From an uncultured Rhodanobacteraceae bacterium (GTDB lineage: Bacteria > Pseudomonadota > Gammaproteobacteria > Xanthomonadales > Rhodanobacteraceae), in contig CAJXGK010000120.1 of NCBI GenBank assembly GCA_913053815.1, positions 1 through 6,287 on the forward strand: 6,287 bases of DNA. Reading direction: 5' to 3'. The position numbers and the translations under genes are program-made. Below are positions 5,720 to 6,287 of the stretch, piece by piece; the first letter of the stretch is position 1, and the number at the start of each line of letters is the position of its first letter. The notes beneath the pieces are model-generated. The model was not told where the DNA came from and did no database searches. It saw only the letters and a list, made by a program, of their open reading frames with translations.

Positions 5720-6287
5720 TCACGCTGCGCAGGCCACACTTTCGACCAGGCTGCCCTTATCCAGGTGCAACAGGTGCGTGGCATGTTCGGCGGCACGTGG
5801 ATCGTGGGTCACCATAACAATGGTCTTGCCATGTTCCCGGTTGAGCCGCTGCAACAGGTTCAACACTTCCTCGGCCGAGGCCCGGTCGAGATCTCCCGTC
5901 GGCTCATCACAGACCAGCACGGTCGGATCGGAAACAATGGCCCGGGCAATGGCAACCCGCTGCTGCTGGCCTCCGGAAAGTTCGCCAGGCTTATGCTTGA
6001 CCCGATCCGCCAGTCCCACCAATTCGAGGGCGACCGCAGTGCGTTTATGCCGTTCCACCGCGTTCAGCCTGGTCAATAGCAAAGGCAACTCGACATTGCG
6101 TTGTGCCGACAGCATCGGCATCAGGTTGTAGAACTGGAACACGAAGCCGACATGGGCAGCGCGCCAGCGTGCCAGTTTCCCGGCTGTAAGCCGATCAATA
6201 CGCTGTCCGGCTACGCTGACCGTGCCCGAGCTCGGCACATCCAGGCCTCCCAGCAGATTCAACAGCGTGGTCTTGCCCGAACCGGAA
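5720..6287 (-). CDS. MacB/LolD-class ABC transporter ATP-binding protein, 5'-truncated by window edge
   Basis: This is the cytoplasmic nucleotide-binding subunit that powers the two permeases. The window keeps 188 residues, and about 40 N-terminal residues should lie beyond 6287 (family length about 225-235). The frame opens inside Walker A (SGSGKTTLLNLLGGLD). Numbering from the first visible codon, the Q-loop is FQFYNLMPML (Gln at about 51), the ABC signature is LSGGQQQRVAIARA (103-116), Walker B is VLVCDEP with catalytic Glu 128, the D-loop is GDLD (131-134; many relatives have GNLD) and the H-loop is VMVTHD (His 161). All catalytic residues needed for ATP hydrolysis are present. The YNLMP segment and the ELPLLLTRL region place it with the MacB/LolD/FtsE-like group that works with FtsX-fold permeases. 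The TTG at 6262 is internal, not a start. It is the first visible gene of the operon; promoter and any adaptor gene would be off the window. Confidence 0.97.
   Translation of the reverse strand, partial: SGSGKTTLLNLLGGLDVPSSGTVSVAGQRIDRLTAGKLARWRAAHVGFVFQFYNLMPMLSAQRNVELPLLLTRLNAVERHKRTAVALELVGLADRVKHKPGELSGGQQQRVAIARAIVSDPTVLVCDEPTGDLDRASAEEVLNLLQRLNREHGKTIVMVTHDPRAAEHATHLLHLDKGSLVESVACAA

Noticed and set aside
6120..6262. TTG at 6262 as a true start of the ATPase gene
   Set aside because: The frame continues upstream through the Walker A residues SGSGKTTL to the window edge, so the TTG codon is internal.

Overview
The window looks like a chromosomal segment of a gammaproteobacterium or a close relative, with GC content in the mid-to-upper 50s by eye. 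The main taxonomic clue is the trmB product at the left edge. Its motifs ([42 protein letters not shown]) closely follow the E. coli-type protein. I cannot name a genus from the sequence alone.

Left part, + strand. The 3' three-quarters of trmB (tRNA m7G46 methyltransferase) ends at 501. After 29 bases comes a GTG-started gene (531-2390) for a 619-residue SLC13/DASS-type permease with two RCK_C (TrkA_C) domains between its membrane halves. The close spacing suggests co-transcription. A 445-bp stretch without a convincing gene follows (2391-2835). It holds at least two hairpins, one of them a perfect 11-bp stem, and some weak small reading frames. Next is a 97-residue membrane protein of unknown function (2836-3129).

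Right part, - strand. Three genes read leftwards and converge on the small membrane gene. In transcription order they are a MacB/LolD-class ATPase (5' end off the window, cut inside Walker A), a 387-residue FtsX-type permease and a 434-residue FtsX-type permease. Gaps are 28 and 12 bases, each with a clear Shine-Dalgarno site, so this is an operon for a heteromeric type VII (MacB/LolCDE-like) ABC system. Such systems use ATP at the cytoplasmic face to move a periplasmic domain, and drive export or lipoprotein handling rather than classical transmembrane import. The second permease has an extra N-terminal pair of membrane segments that I do not expect in this family. No periplasmic adaptor gene lies downstream. 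If one exists it should be upstream of the ATPase, outside the window.

I see no rRNA, tRNA, CRISPR array, transposase or phage gene. The items most worth a second look are the N-terminal extension of the second permease, the altered sodium-site motifs of the SLC13 permease, and the hairpin-rich intergenic region. None of these amounts to proof of a new system.
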